Of a DNA stretch of 64,000 bases, positions 26,007 through 34,511 are shown one piece after another (position 1 is the first letter of the stretch; every line of letters starts with the position of its first letter). This stretch comes from CAJXSN01 sp947492235 (lineage in GTDB: Bacteria; Pseudomonadota; Alphaproteobacteria; Sphingomonadales; Sphingomonadaceae): positions 2,108,001 to 2,172,000 of the forward strand of contig NZ_CP170453.1 of NCBI RefSeq assembly GCF_042492175.1, written 5' to 3'. A model generated the notes under the pieces. That model saw nothing but the letters and a program-made list of their open reading frames with translations. It was not told where the DNA came from and ran no database searches. A program made the translations under genes and the position numbers.

Positions 26007-26468
26007 ATGGCCGATACACTGACATTTACCCTCGATTGCGGCGACGGAAAGGGCGGCGATGTCGTCATCAAGCTGCGCCCCGATCTGGCCCCCGGCCATG
26101 TCGAGCGGATCAGCACACTGGCGAGCGAAGGCTTTTACGACGGCGTGATTTTCCACCGCGTGATCGACGGTTTCATGGCGCAGGGCGGCGACCCCACCGG
26201 CACCGGAATGGGCGGGAGCGACAAGCCCGATCTGAAGGCAGAGTTCAACGCGGAGCCGCATGTGCGCGGCACCTGTTCTATGGCTCGAAGCCAGATGCCC
26301 GACAGCGCCAACAGCCAGTTCTTCATCTGCTTTGGCGACACCGAGTTCCTCGACGGACAATACACCGTGTGGGGCCAGGTGACGAGCGGCATGGAGCATG
26401 TCGATGCGCTGCCCAAGGGTGAGCCGCCGGCAAGCCCAGGCAAGATCGTGAAAGCGACCGTCAGCTAA
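26007..26468 (+). CDS. Peptidyl-prolyl cis-trans isomerase, cyclophilin type
   Basis: A product of 153 residues without signal peptide, so cytoplasmic. FHRVIDGFMAQGGDPTGTG contains the catalytic Arg and the hallmark cyclophilin motif. CSMARSQMPDSANSQFFICF follows, close to the consensus MAN/AxxPNTNGSQFFI with an altered start, then VWGQVTSGMEHVDAL. AGGAGAA precedes the ATG at 26007. It corresponds to short PpiB-like enzymes. It is followed 8 bases later by the acyltransferase gene. Confidence 0.94.
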   Translation: MADTLTFTLDCGDGKGGDVVIKLRPDLAPGHVERISTLASEGFYDGVIFHRVIDGFMAQGGDPTGTGMGGSDKPDLKAEFNAEPHVRGTCSMARSQMPDSANSQFFICFGDTEFLDGQYTVWGQVTSGMEHVDALPKGEPPASPGKIVKATVS

Positions 26469-26476
26469 GCCAAAGC

Positions 26477-27589
26477 ATGAAAGACGGGGCAAACCGGCTC
26501 GACTGGCTCGATGGCATGCGTGCCTGGGCCATCGGGCTGGTGGCCCTGATCCATGTCGGCGCGGCGATGCAGGCGCGCGGCAATCTCACAGGTTGGCTCG
26601 TTCCGCTGAGCGAGTTCGGGCGGTACGGTGTGCAGCTGTTCTTCGTGATCAGCGCCGCCACGATTACCCTGACTTTGGCTCGGCGGCCTCCGGTGGCGGG
26701 ATGGTATGTCCGGCGCGCGTTCCGGATTGCGCCGCTCTATTATGCGGCGATATTGTTTTACGGCGCGCTGATGTGGCTGGCCCCTGCTGGGGAACCAATG
26801 ACGGTGTGGAAATGGGTGCTGGGCGCGGGGGCAAATGCGCTATTCCTGCATGGATTTGTGCCTCCGGCAATCAACTCCATTGTGCCCGGCGGCTGGTCGA
26901 TTGCGGTGGAGATGACATTCTACGCCGTCGCCCCGCTGCTGGTGCCGCTGTACCTGTCGGGCAGGGTGCGCCTGTGGCATGTTCTGGCGGCCTGCGTGGC
27001 CGCAGTGGCCCTCACCGAGTGGCTGGCAAGCGGTGTCATGCCGCGCACCTTCCTGTTTTTCTGGCCGATACTGCATCTACCGGTCTTCCTGATCGCGCTT
27101 TTTTTCATTGCGCGCGAACGGGACTTTCTGTTCGGCAATGCCGAGCGGCGGACGCCGCTTGCCCTGTGCGCCCTGATGTTGGCTGCGGGGCTGGGCGGCG
27201 CGGCGGCGATCGGGCCATTCTTCGAGCTGTCTTATGGGGCGGCTGTGCCGCTTGTCGGGTTGGGCTTCGCCGGCCTGCTGCTGCTCGCCCCCAAGGAACT
27301 GCGCGGTTTGTTCGCCAACCGGATCGCGGTCGCATTGGGCGCGGTGGCTTACAGCGTCTATATCTGCCACTTTGCTGTGATCCGCGCTCTTGAGGCGTGG
27401 ACCGGCCTTTTCGAAAGAGGTGCGGGCGGCCCGGCATTGCTGGGTCTGACGCTGCTGGTTCTGGCGCTGACTTACGGCGCTGCATGGTGCACCTTGCGCC
27501 TGATCGAGCGGCCCGGCATCGCGCTTGGTCGCAAGGTGGCGGACCTGGCCGATGGTCGTGATTTCAAGGGAATGGGCAGACAATGGTAG
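26477..27589 (+). CDS. Membrane acyltransferase, acyltransferase-3 family
   Basis: A product of 370 residues with about ten predicted transmembrane helices. It starts RLDWLDGMRAWAIGLVALIHVGAA, with the conserved Arg and His (xxHxGAA) of acyltransferase-3/OatA-type enzymes. FVISAATITL and YVRRAFRIAPLYYAAILFYG are further family signatures, and PGGWSIAVEMTFY matches the (G)xWSIxxE motif. These enzymes O-acylate sugars of peptidoglycan, lipopolysaccharide or exopolysaccharide using acyl-CoA. No separate SGNH domain is present. The acceptor is unknown. It overlaps the next gene by 7 bases. Confidence 0.9.
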   Translation: MKDGANRLDWLDGMRAWAIGLVALIHVGAAMQARGNLTGWLVPLSEFGRYGVQLFFVISAATITLTLARRPPVAGWYVRRAFRIAPLYYAAILFYGALMWLAPAGEPMTVWKWVLGAGANALFLHGFVPPAINSIVPGGWSIAVEMTFYAVAPLLVPLYLSGRVRLWHVLAACVAAVALTEWLASGVMPRTFLFFWPILHLPVFLIALFFIARERDFLFGNAERRTPLALCALMLAAGLGGAAAIGPFFELSYGAAVPLVGLGFAGLLLLAPKELRGLFANRIAVALGAVAYSVYICHFAVIRALEAWTGLFERGAGGPALLGLTLLVLALTYGAAWCTLRLIERPGIALGRKVADLADGRDFKGMGRQW

Positions 27590-28533
27590 CGGGGCGCGCA
27601 TTGGAGAGTGGCAGAGTAAGAGCCCGGCATAATAGATGGAGGGCGCTCTTCGTTGTGCTTGCTCCCGTGCTGCTGACCAGCTGCGTCACCGCCTATCCCG
27701 ACCTAACCCAGTCGCGCAGCCCGTGCCGTAGTGAGCCGGGCGGATGGTGCGATTTCGTACGCGAGGCGGCAGTCGAAGCTTATCCCTACGCCATGCTGTC
27801 CTCCAACGCCTATGTCGACGAGGACACGTACACCGACCTGCCCTATGCCTTTCTGGAACGCGAGCAGGCGGGCAATGACGATAGCGGGCTCGCCTATGCC
27901 GTATTCGATCGGCATGAAGTGCGCGGGCGTCAGCGTATCTTGAAGGCCCGCGTCATTGCTTTTCGCGGAACCGAGTTCGGGTCCACTTCGGACATCTTTT
28001 CCGGGTCTCTGGGGGATGGGCAGCGGGAGCGGGCACGGGCGGTGTATCAGGCAGAACGCGCCGCGCTCGATGCCGAAGGTTATGCCGATGTACTTATAGA
28101 GACGACCGGCCACTCGCTGGGCGGGGCGCTGGCCACCCAGATCTCGATCGACCATCCGGAGGTTCGCGCGTTTGTATTCAACACCTCGCCCTTCTTCAGC
28201 GGCGATCCGAGGCAAAACGATAGGAACCGGCTGGCGATAACCGAACGCGGCGAGTTCCTGCGCGTTCTGCGCCGGTACAAGGCGCCGCCGGCATCCGAGG
28301 CGGTGGTCATCAATTGCAGCCCGTCCGCCAGCGCAGGTGAAAAGCATTCGATCCGCAAACTGGCCGACTGCCTTACCTGGATCGCAGCCTACGAAGACGA
28401 GGCCGCGTTCAAGGCCCTTGCACCAAACGGTATCACCAAACCGGAAATCGAATGCGGAGAACCGGACAAGATGCATCCGGGACGGAGCACGGGTGGGGGA
28501 ATATGCGCCCACGCTCCCAAGGGCGGCGCCTAA
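27583..28533 (+). CDS. Lipase-family (class 3-like) lipoprotein, copy 1
   Basis: A product of 316 residues. A basic start and hydrophobic run end in lipobox LTSC (Cys34). The mature part opens with PCRSEPGGWCDFV. The alpha/beta-hydrolase core shows ARVIAFRGTEFG (oxyanion region) and the nucleophile elbow GHSLGG at residues 176-181 (Ser178). A candidate catalytic His is His255 in EKHSIRKLADCLTWIAAYEDE. Cys residues in PCRS, WCDF, INCS and DCLTW suggest disulfides, fitting an exported location. The class 3 lipase fold is clear, but the substrate is not. It is coupled to the acyltransferase gene by a 7-base overlap and followed by a diverged tandem paralog. Confidence 0.85.
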   Translation: MVAGRALESGRVRARHNRWRALFVVLAPVLLTSCVTAYPDLTQSRSPCRSEPGGWCDFVREAAVEAYPYAMLSSNAYVDEDTYTDLPYAFLEREQAGNDDSGLAYAVFDRHEVRGRQRILKARVIAFRGTEFGSTSDIFSGSLGDGQRERARAVYQAERAALDAEGYADVLIETTGHSLGGALATQISIDHPEVRAFVFNTSPFFSGDPRQNDRNRLAITERGEFLRVLRRYKAPPASEAVVINCSPSASAGEKHSIRKLADCLTWIAAYEDEAAFKALAPNGITKPEIECGEPDKMHPGRSTGGGICAHAPKGGA

Positions 28534-28660
28534 GTCGCCAGACCATTAGTGGGGCCGTGGTCGCGCAAGCTACCCGCAAAATCCGGATAAGTTGCCGCCG
28601 AACCTGCTTTGCACTACGCTCGTATTTCGATCGCGGAATATGCTTCGGGGAGAATGCATA

Positions 28661-29629
28661 ATGATGGGCCGCGCGGTATTGGCAGCACTATGTTCGACGC
28701 TTCTGGGTGGATGCCTTGCGACCAATTTCAATCAGGCACGCACACCCTGCCTCGATAATACCGGTGGTTGGTGCACCTTCACGACCGAGCTCGCGAAGGA
28801 CGCATGGCAATATGCGCAGTATGCAGAGAACGCTTACGACCGTGATGAGGATAGGTATTTCACCCTGCCGAGCGGCGTGACTGTCCGTCGGCCCGAAGTC
28901 AAATATTCCTCAGGAATGTCCTATGCCATTTTCGAACGGAAAGATGGTGAAGAATTCGTCGAGACGGTAATCGCTTTCAGAGGAACTGAATTCTCACATG
29001 TAAACGACTGGTTCTACGGTAATATCGGTGACACGCAGCGCAGGGAGGCGCTGGACCTGTATGATACCGTGAAAAGGGAGCTTGTCGAGCAAGGCTGGTC
29101 CGACCCCCGAATTATCGTTACCGGGCACTCCTTGGGCGGAGCGTTGGCTATGGAGGTTGCTATCAGGCGCAACGTCCGAGCATTTGTGTTTAACGCGTCG
29201 CCGCGTTTTACGAGGCAAGAGGCAACTGGCGAGGCCAGAAGGGTTGCCATCGGAGAAAGGGGCGAGATCTTGCGCGGCCTGCGCAGGTTTCGACAGATGC
29301 CGATCCATGACGGGATGGTGATCAACTGCAATGCAGGCGTGCGGCCAGCCAACGATCACTATATGCGTGCTCTGGCCGAGTGCCTGACGTGGATCGCAGC
29401 CTTTGAAGACGAAGTCGCCTATGCGAGCTACGAACTCAACGACATTAAGCCGCCTCGGGTAAATGCCTACTGCTTGCTCGACGAGAACGGCGAGATCAAA
29501 GAAAGGTTGGGCCATCCCGGCGTCATGACACGTTTTGAAGATGGCTTTGTCGGGTGTGACAGCCTCAAAGCCCCGCCTTCACCAGCCAGTCGTGGAAAAG
29601 CCGCACCGGGCGCTCTTCCAGTGCAGTAG
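28661..29629 (+). CDS. Lipase-family (class 3-like) lipoprotein, copy 2
   Basis: A product of 322 residues, a diverged paralog of the preceding gene. Lipobox LGGC (Cys18) gives a lipoprotein. PCLDNTGGWCTF parallels the PCx5GGWCxF start of copy 1. The core has ETVIAFRGTEFSHVNDW and GHSLGG at 155-160 (Ser157). The C-terminal signature NDHYMRALAECLTWIAAFEDE is shared with copy 1. The ATG at 28661 follows GGGGAG. The last ~21 codons run antisense into the 3' end of the convergent LysR gene (29565-29629), an unusual tail (KAPPSPASRGKAAPGALPVQ) that may result from loss of an earlier stop. It is slightly more AT-rich than copy 1. Confidence 0.83.
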   Translation: MMGRAVLAALCSTLLGGCLATNFNQARTPCLDNTGGWCTFTTELAKDAWQYAQYAENAYDRDEDRYFTLPSGVTVRRPEVKYSSGMSYAIFERKDGEEFVETVIAFRGTEFSHVNDWFYGNIGDTQRREALDLYDTVKRELVEQGWSDPRIIVTGHSLGGALAMEVAIRRNVRAFVFNASPRFTRQEATGEARRVAIGERGEILRGLRRFRQMPIHDGMVINCNAGVRPANDHYMRALAECLTWIAAFEDEVAYASYELNDIKPPRVNAYCLLDENGEIKERLGHPGVMTRFEDGFVGCDSLKAPPSPASRGKAAPGALPVQ

Positions 29630-30449
29630 GTTTGCACACGAACCAATAGCTGTAGGGGCTTTCCACCTCGACATCGAACAGGTCGGTCAGGCGCGGATCT
29701 GCGGCCCGGCGGCGGTGATCGTCATGCATGATGGCGATGCCCAGACCCTGCGCGGCGGCTTCCAGCATCAATTGCCCGGAATCGTAATGGTCGATGGCCG
29801 CGGGCTCCAGATCGCGCATCCCAAGCTCTTCCTTCCACGCGGTGAAGCTTTCGGGCAGCTCGTTGTGGATCAGGAAAGTCTGTTTGGATAGCTGCTCTTC
29901 GCTTGGTGTGCTGCTCAATCCCTCGGCCAGTTCGCGGCTGGTGATTGCATGGACCATGTTTTCATCGAGCCGGACGGCATGCAGTCCCTTTTCCGGTCCG
30001 CGCGACAGGATAATTGCCGCATCCAGCGTATCGCCCACCCGGTCCTCCAGATGCGCGCCGGTATCGATGTCGATATGCAGCAGCGGATGCAGGCGCCTCA
30101 GCTCGCCCAAATGCGGAAACAGGCGCTGGCTGCCGAACAGCGGCAGGACACCCAGATGCAGGCGGAGCAGCGACATATTGTCCGATTGTCCCTCCACCGC
30201 GCGGGCCAGCGCTTCGAATTGCGGGGCCACCGCTTCATAAAAAGCGTGCCCTTCATCGGTCAGCTGCATTGCCTGCCGCGCGCGGGTGAACAGTTTCTTG
30301 CCGACAAATTCCTCCAGATTGGCAATCCGGCGGCTGAGCGCACTGGGGCTGAGGCCCAGCTCCTCTGCCGCAGCGCGCGCGGAGCCGAGGCGCACGGTGC
30401 GCATGAACGCTTCCAGAGCGCGAAGGGGAGGAAGACGGCGAAGAGCCAT
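29565..30449 (-). CDS. LysR-family transcriptional regulator, GcvA-like
   Basis: A product of 294 residues. The N-terminal winged HTH is LRALEAFMRTVRLGSARAAAEELGLSPSALSRRIANLEEFVG. The rest is a periplasmic-binding-like effector domain (LRLHLGVLPLFGSQRLFPHL, then AAAQGLGIAIMHDD). The start MALRRLPPLRALEAF and the overall pattern are closest to the GcvA/AmpR subgroup. The usual divergently transcribed target is not obvious here, because the divergent side leads only into the corC end. It is convergent and overlapping (65 bases) with the second lipase-family gene. Effector unknown. Confidence 0.92.
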   Translation of the reverse strand: MALRRLPPLRALEAFMRTVRLGSARAAAEELGLSPSALSRRIANLEEFVGKKLFTRARQAMQLTDEGHAFYEAVAPQFEALARAVEGQSDNMSLLRLHLGVLPLFGSQRLFPHLGELRRLHPLLHIDIDTGAHLEDRVGDTLDAAIILSRGPEKGLHAVRLDENMVHAITSRELAEGLSSTPSEEQLSKQTFLIHNELPESFTAWKEELGMRDLEPAAIDHYDSGQLMLEAAAQGLGIAIMHDDHRRRAADPRLTDLFDVEVESPYSYWFVCKPTALEERPVRLFHDWLVKAGL

Positions 30450-30523
30450 GGCGGTTGTTTTAAAGTCCTGCGAAAACTTGTCGAGCGGGCATTAAGGGGG
30501 TGTAGCTGGTTTGTTCGCCCGCG

Positions 30524-31453
30524 CTATTCCTCGCCTACATCGGACTCTTTGGGGCTGTGCAGGCGGACGCGAGTGACATGAGTCTCGTCCCCGGCCAGCA
30601 CTTCGATCCGCCAGCCGCTGGGGTGCTCCACCACCATGCCCACGGGTGGCACCTGCTCTGCCAAAACGAAAGCCAGACCGCCCAGCGTATCGACCGCTTC
30701 CTCGACCTCGGCCAGCCGCGGATCGAGCTGTTCGGCGACATCGTCCAGTTCCGCGCGGGCATCGCAGTCCCACATGCCGTCGCCAATGGGCACGATCAGC
30801 TCGACGGGAGCCTCGTCATGCTCGTCCTCGATATCGCCAACGATTTCTTCGACCAGATCCTCGATTGTAATCAGGCCGTCAGTGCCGGAGAACTCGTCGA
30901 CCACGATGGCAAGATGCGTCCTGCGCGTGCGCATATCGGCGAGCACGTCGAGCGCCCCGCGCGCTTGCGGCACGTAGAGCGGCTGGCGCATCAGCACCGT
31001 CCAGTCCTCGGGTGGCGTTTTCCCGTTGGCGAGGAACGGGAACACGTCCTTGATATGGATCATGCCGATCACGTCATCCAACTGGCCGCGATAGACGGGC
31101 AGGCGGGAATGTCCGTTTTCGGAAAAGACCGCGACCAGATCGGTCCATGAGGCAGTTGCCTCCACCGCGACGATTTCGCCGCGCGGCACTGCGACGTCAT
31201 CCGCGTCATGCTCGCTGAAATGGAGGAGATTGCGCAGCATCTGCCGCTCGACGCCCGAAAGGTCGCCATTGGACGGTTCCGTCTCGTCGGACGGGGTCTC
31301 GTCCTCGTGCTGGTCGATTGTGTCTTCGAGCTGTTCGCGAAGCGAGCGTTCGCTGACATCGGCGCCCAGAAATCTGCGGAAAGCGGGCCACAGCCCGCTG
31401 CTACTCTCCGATTCTCCGGCGCCGGAGGGCTTCTCGTTTTCGGTGTCGGGCAT
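30524..31453 (-). CDS. CBS-domain protein, CorC/hemolysin-like
   Basis: A product of 309 residues. An acidic N-terminal tail is followed by two CBS motifs (VPRGEIVAVEATASWTDLV, then YVPQARGALDVLADM) with the linking motif HSRLPVYRGQLDDVIGMIHIKDV. FSGTDGLITIEDLVEEIVGDI and a C-terminal CorC_HlyC domain (LDTLGGLAFVLAEQVPPVGMVV) complete the fold. There are no membrane helices, as in CorC itself. Such proteins are linked to Mg/Co efflux, and in many alphaproteobacteria this gene follows ybeY. The start at 31453 removes a long unconserved upstream extension. It is the last gene of the fur-plsC-miaB-phoH-ybeY run in this window. Confidence 0.9.
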   Translation of the reverse strand: MPDTENEKPSGAGESESSSGLWPAFRRFLGADVSERSLREQLEDTIDQHEDETPSDETEPSNGDLSGVERQMLRNLLHFSEHDADDVAVPRGEIVAVEATASWTDLVAVFSENGHSRLPVYRGQLDDVIGMIHIKDVFPFLANGKTPPEDWTVLMRQPLYVPQARGALDVLADMRTRRTHLAIVVDEFSGTDGLITIEDLVEEIVGDIEDEHDEAPVELIVPIGDGMWDCDARAELDDVAEQLDPRLAEVEEAVDTLGGLAFVLAEQVPPVGMVVEHPSGWRIEVLAGDETHVTRVRLHSPKESDVGEE

Positions 31454-31470
31454 GGCCCTGCAATGCACTC

Positions 31471-31959
31471 CTAAATGTTGCGATCCCCATATGGGTCCGG
31501 CAACCCCATTTGTGCAAGCGCGGCGATCTCCATTTTTTCCATAGCCTCGGCCTGCGCATCGCTCTCCACATGGTCGTGCCCGGCCAGATGGAGCAGGCCA
31601 TGAACAATCAGATGCGCCGCGTGATCCGCCAGCGAAATGCCTTTTTCCGCCGCTTCGCGCGCGCAAGTTTCATGGGCGAGCGCGATGTCACCGAGCATGA
31701 CGGGCGGGCCCTGTTCTGACAATGCCAGCAAACTATCGCGCTCAAGCATCGGAAAAGACAGCACATTGGTCGGCCTGTCCCGCTCGCGCCATTCGCGGTT
31801 GAGCGTATGGACCTCGGCGTCGGAGGTGAAAAGCAGGCTCGCCTCCAGTCGCGGGTTGCCAAGTGCCTGCTCGACAGAAGTTGCAGCGTCAGCAGCGCGC
31901 GCGGCTAGCTCTGGCCAGTTTTCGCCTGGCCAGTGCTCGATATCGACTTCGAGGTTCAC
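31471..31959 (-). CDS. ybeY: Endoribonuclease YbeY
   Basis: A product of 162 residues, a metal-dependent RNase for 16S rRNA 3'-end maturation and ribosome quality control. The zinc motif is HGLLHLAGHDH (HxxxHxxxxxH), preceded by TNVLSFPM and LGDIALAHETCAREA, both standard. Translation starts with GTG directly after the phoH TAA, so the two are tightly coupled. The PhoH-YbeY pair is conserved across bacteria. Confidence 0.96.
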   Translation of the reverse strand: MNLEVDIEHWPGENWPELAARAADAATSVEQALGNPRLEASLLFTSDAEVHTLNREWRERDRPTNVLSFPMLERDSLLALSEQGPPVMLGDIALAHETCAREAAEKGISLADHAAHLIVHGLLHLAGHDHVESDAQAEAMEKMEIAALAQMGLPDPYGDRNI

Positions 31960-33018
31960 TTACTCGATCGGCCCTTCATAGGCCTCTACAATGCGGCCCA
32001 CGATCGGGTGGCGCACCACATCTGCTGCGCCGAAGCGGATGGTGCCGAAGCCTTCCACATCTTCCAGTTTTTCGACCGCATCGGCCAGTCCGCTCATCCG
32101 GTCTCCGCCGGGGATGTCGACCTGCTTCGGGTCACCGCACACCACCATCCGGCTGTTCTGGCCAAAACGGGTGAGGAACATTTTCATCTGTTCGCGAGTG
32201 GTGTTCTGTGCCTCGTCCAGAATGACAAACGCATCGGCCAGAGTGCGCCCGCGCATGAAGGCGATGGGCGCGATCTCGATCTCGCCGCTGGCGATCCGGC
32301 GCTCCACCTGTTCGGGCGGCATGCAATCATACAGCGCATCATACAGCGGCCGCAGATAGGGATCGACCTTGTCCTTCATATCGCCGGGCAAGAAGCCCAG
32401 CTTCTCGCCCGCCTCGACGGCGGGGCGCGAGAGGATCAGGCGCTGCACGCTGCCCGTGATCAGCTGCGCGACGGCCTGCGCGACTGCCAGATAAGTCTTG
32501 CCGGTGCCCGCCGGGCCCAGAGCAAAGATAATGTCATCGCGCGCGAGACTGCGCATATAGTCGATCTGCTTTGCACTGCGCGGGACGATGGTCTTGCGCC
32601 GCGTGCGGATCATGATCGGCGCCTTGTCGTTCGCCTTACCTGAGATGATACCCTCCAGCGTCGGCTCGTTCGACATGGCGATCAGCGCCTCGATAGCGCT
32701 GCCGTCCAGATCCTGACCCAGCGCCAGCCGGTCATACATGGTTTTCAGGACTTCGCGCGCGCGGGCCACGGCGTCTTCCGGCCCTTCGATTTCCAGCAGG
32801 TCTCCGCGTGCCGAAATGAATACGCCCAGCCGGTTTTCCACCTGCACCAGATTGGCATCGAACTGGCCGTACAGGGCCCCGAGCAGCGACTGGTTGTCGA
32901 ACGACACCTCCACGCGGGCGCGGCGAATTTCGCGGTTGGGGACAGGATCTGGTGAGAGCACCGGATCGGCGGCTGGTGTCGGTTTTCGGCCCATACAGGT
33001 CTGGCGCGGTCCTTTCAT
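31960..33018 (-). CDS. PhoH-family ATPase
   Basis: A product of 352 residues. An N-terminal KH-like segment (VSFDNQSLLGALYGQFDANL) is followed by a PhoH P-loop domain: Walker A ALGPAGTGKT, LILSRPAVEAGEKLGFLPGD, Walker B ADAFVILDEAQNTT and MVVCGDPKQVDIP. This subgroup (often called YbeZ) is a putative RNA helicase or nuclease-associated ATPase working with YbeY. An alternative ATG at 32994 exists. It lies between miaB and ybeY in the usual order. Confidence 0.94.
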   Translation of the reverse strand: MKGPRQTCMGRKPTPAADPVLSPDPVPNREIRRARVEVSFDNQSLLGALYGQFDANLVQVENRLGVFISARGDLLEIEGPEDAVARAREVLKTMYDRLALGQDLDGSAIEALIAMSNEPTLEGIISGKANDKAPIMIRTRRKTIVPRSAKQIDYMRSLARDDIIFALGPAGTGKTYLAVAQAVAQLITGSVQRLILSRPAVEAGEKLGFLPGDMKDKVDPYLRPLYDALYDCMPPEQVERRIASGEIEIAPIAFMRGRTLADAFVILDEAQNTTREQMKMFLTRFGQNSRMVVCGDPKQVDIPGGDRMSGLADAVEKLEDVEGFGTIRFGAADVVRHPIVGRIVEAYEGPIE

Positions 33019-33111
33019 TGCTTCCGTCTGAATGTAAGCGCTCCTCAGCGGCTGGCAAGCGCGCGCAGTGTTCGGGGCTGGGGAAAGTCATGCGGCCGTC
33101 ATAAAGGCGCG

Positions 33112-34476
33112 TCAGGCAGTTACTTTCACCAGCGGCCGCGCGGCGAGGGAATTGGGATTGGCCTCGACCAGTTCCACTGTCACCAGATCGCCCAGCGCAT
33201 AGTCGCCTTCAAACCAAGCGCTCTGCAGCCACGGGGTTTTGCCGAGCCACTGGCCGGGCAGCTTGCCCTTGCGCTCGATCAGCACTTCGCAAGTCTTGCC
33301 GACGCTGGCTTCGTTGAAGGCGAGCTGGTGGCGGCCGATGCCGGCCTGAAGGCGTTGCAAGCGCTCGTCCATCACTTCCAGCGGCACCTGGTCCTCCATC
33401 GTCGCGGCGGGCGTGCCGGGGCGGGGGGAGTATTTGAAGCTGAAAGCGTGGGCATACCGCACCGCGTCTACGATGCGCAGCGTATCCTCGAATTCGGCCT
33501 CGGTCTCGCCCGGAAAGCCGACGATGAAGTCCCCACTGATCGCGAGATCGGGACGGGCGGCGCGAAAGCGCTCAAGCAGCCGTAAATAGCTGTCCGCCGT
33601 GTGGCTGCGATTCATGGCCTTCAGCACGCGGTCATTGCCCGATTGCACGGGCAAATGGAGATAGGGCATCAGCTTGGCGACTTCGCCATGGGCTGAAATC
33701 AAATCGTCATCCATGTCCGCCGGGTGGCTGGTGGTGTAGCGGATCCGCTCCAATCCATCGACCCGGTCGAGCGCGCGAATCAGGCCGGCGAGGCCGACAG
33801 CGCGACCCTTTTCATCCTCGCCAGACCAAGCGCTGACATTCTGCCCCAGCAGGGTGATTTCTTTTGCGCCTGCCTCGACCAATCCCTGAGCTTCGCGCAC
33901 CAAATCACTGTAAGGCCGTGAAATTTCCATGCCGCGCGTATAGGGCACCACACAATAGGTGCAGAACTTGTCGCACCCTTCCTGCACAGTCAGAAACGCG
34001 GTCGGCGCGCTCTTGCGGCGTTTGGGCAGCGCATCGAATTTGGCAATGGGCGGCATGTCGGTATCGGTTGCGCGCTCGCCCGCTACCGCCTTGTCGAGCA
34101 TATCGGGCAGGCGGTGATAGGCTTGCGGACCGACGACCATGGAGACGGCTGGCGCACGCTTCATGATCTCTTCGCCCTCGGCTTGGGCCACGCAGCCTGC
34201 CACCGCGATCATCGGGGCTTTCTCTTGCGTCTTGCCCTTGGTCAGGCGGCCAATGTCGGAGTAGATCTTCTCCGCCGCCCGCTCGCGGATGTGGCAGGTG
34301 TTGAGCACCACCAGATCGGCGTCCTCACCTTCGGGCGCAGGCGTGATGCCTTTCTCATCCAGCAGCTCGGCCATCCGCTCGCCATCATAGACGTTCATCT
34401 GACAGCCGAAGCTCTTGACCCGGTAGGTCTTGGGCGCGGTGTTCGGCGGAGTGCGGGGTTCTGTTGTCGGTTTCAT
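33112..34476 (-). CDS. miaB: tRNA-2-methylthio-N6-dimethylallyladenosine synthase MiaB
   Basis: A product of 454 residues. It is a radical-SAM methylthiotransferase that adds the 2-methylthio group to i6A37 of tRNAs. The N-terminal UPF0004 domain starts VKSFGCQMNVYDGERM, and its cluster cysteines lie in GCQM, NTCHI and GCVAQ. The SAM cluster is CDKFCTYC. The C-terminal TRAM domain ends the protein (GKTCEVLIERKG, then VTVELVEANPNSL). HLPVQSGNDRVL is also typical. The ATG at 34476 is preferred over one at 34515, which adds a basic unconserved tail. Confidence 0.96.
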   Translation of the reverse strand: MKPTTEPRTPPNTAPKTYRVKSFGCQMNVYDGERMAELLDEKGITPAPEGEDADLVVLNTCHIRERAAEKIYSDIGRLTKGKTQEKAPMIAVAGCVAQAEGEEIMKRAPAVSMVVGPQAYHRLPDMLDKAVAGERATDTDMPPIAKFDALPKRRKSAPTAFLTVQEGCDKFCTYCVVPYTRGMEISRPYSDLVREAQGLVEAGAKEITLLGQNVSAWSGEDEKGRAVGLAGLIRALDRVDGLERIRYTTSHPADMDDDLISAHGEVAKLMPYLHLPVQSGNDRVLKAMNRSHTADSYLRLLERFRAARPDLAISGDFIVGFPGETEAEFEDTLRIVDAVRYAHAFSFKYSPRPGTPAATMEDQVPLEVMDERLQRLQAGIGRHQLAFNEASVGKTCEVLIERKGKLPGQWLGKTPWLQSAWFEGDYALGDLVTVELVEANPNSLAARPLVKVTA

Positions 34477-34511
34477 GGGCGCGCCGCGTCTAGTCGAATG
34501 CGCGCCCCGCT

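Noticed and set aside
28609..28641. A sigma-70 promoter before the second lipase-like gene (TTGCAC and GAATAT)
   Set aside because: The spacer between the two hexamers is about 21 bases, too long for a normal promoter.
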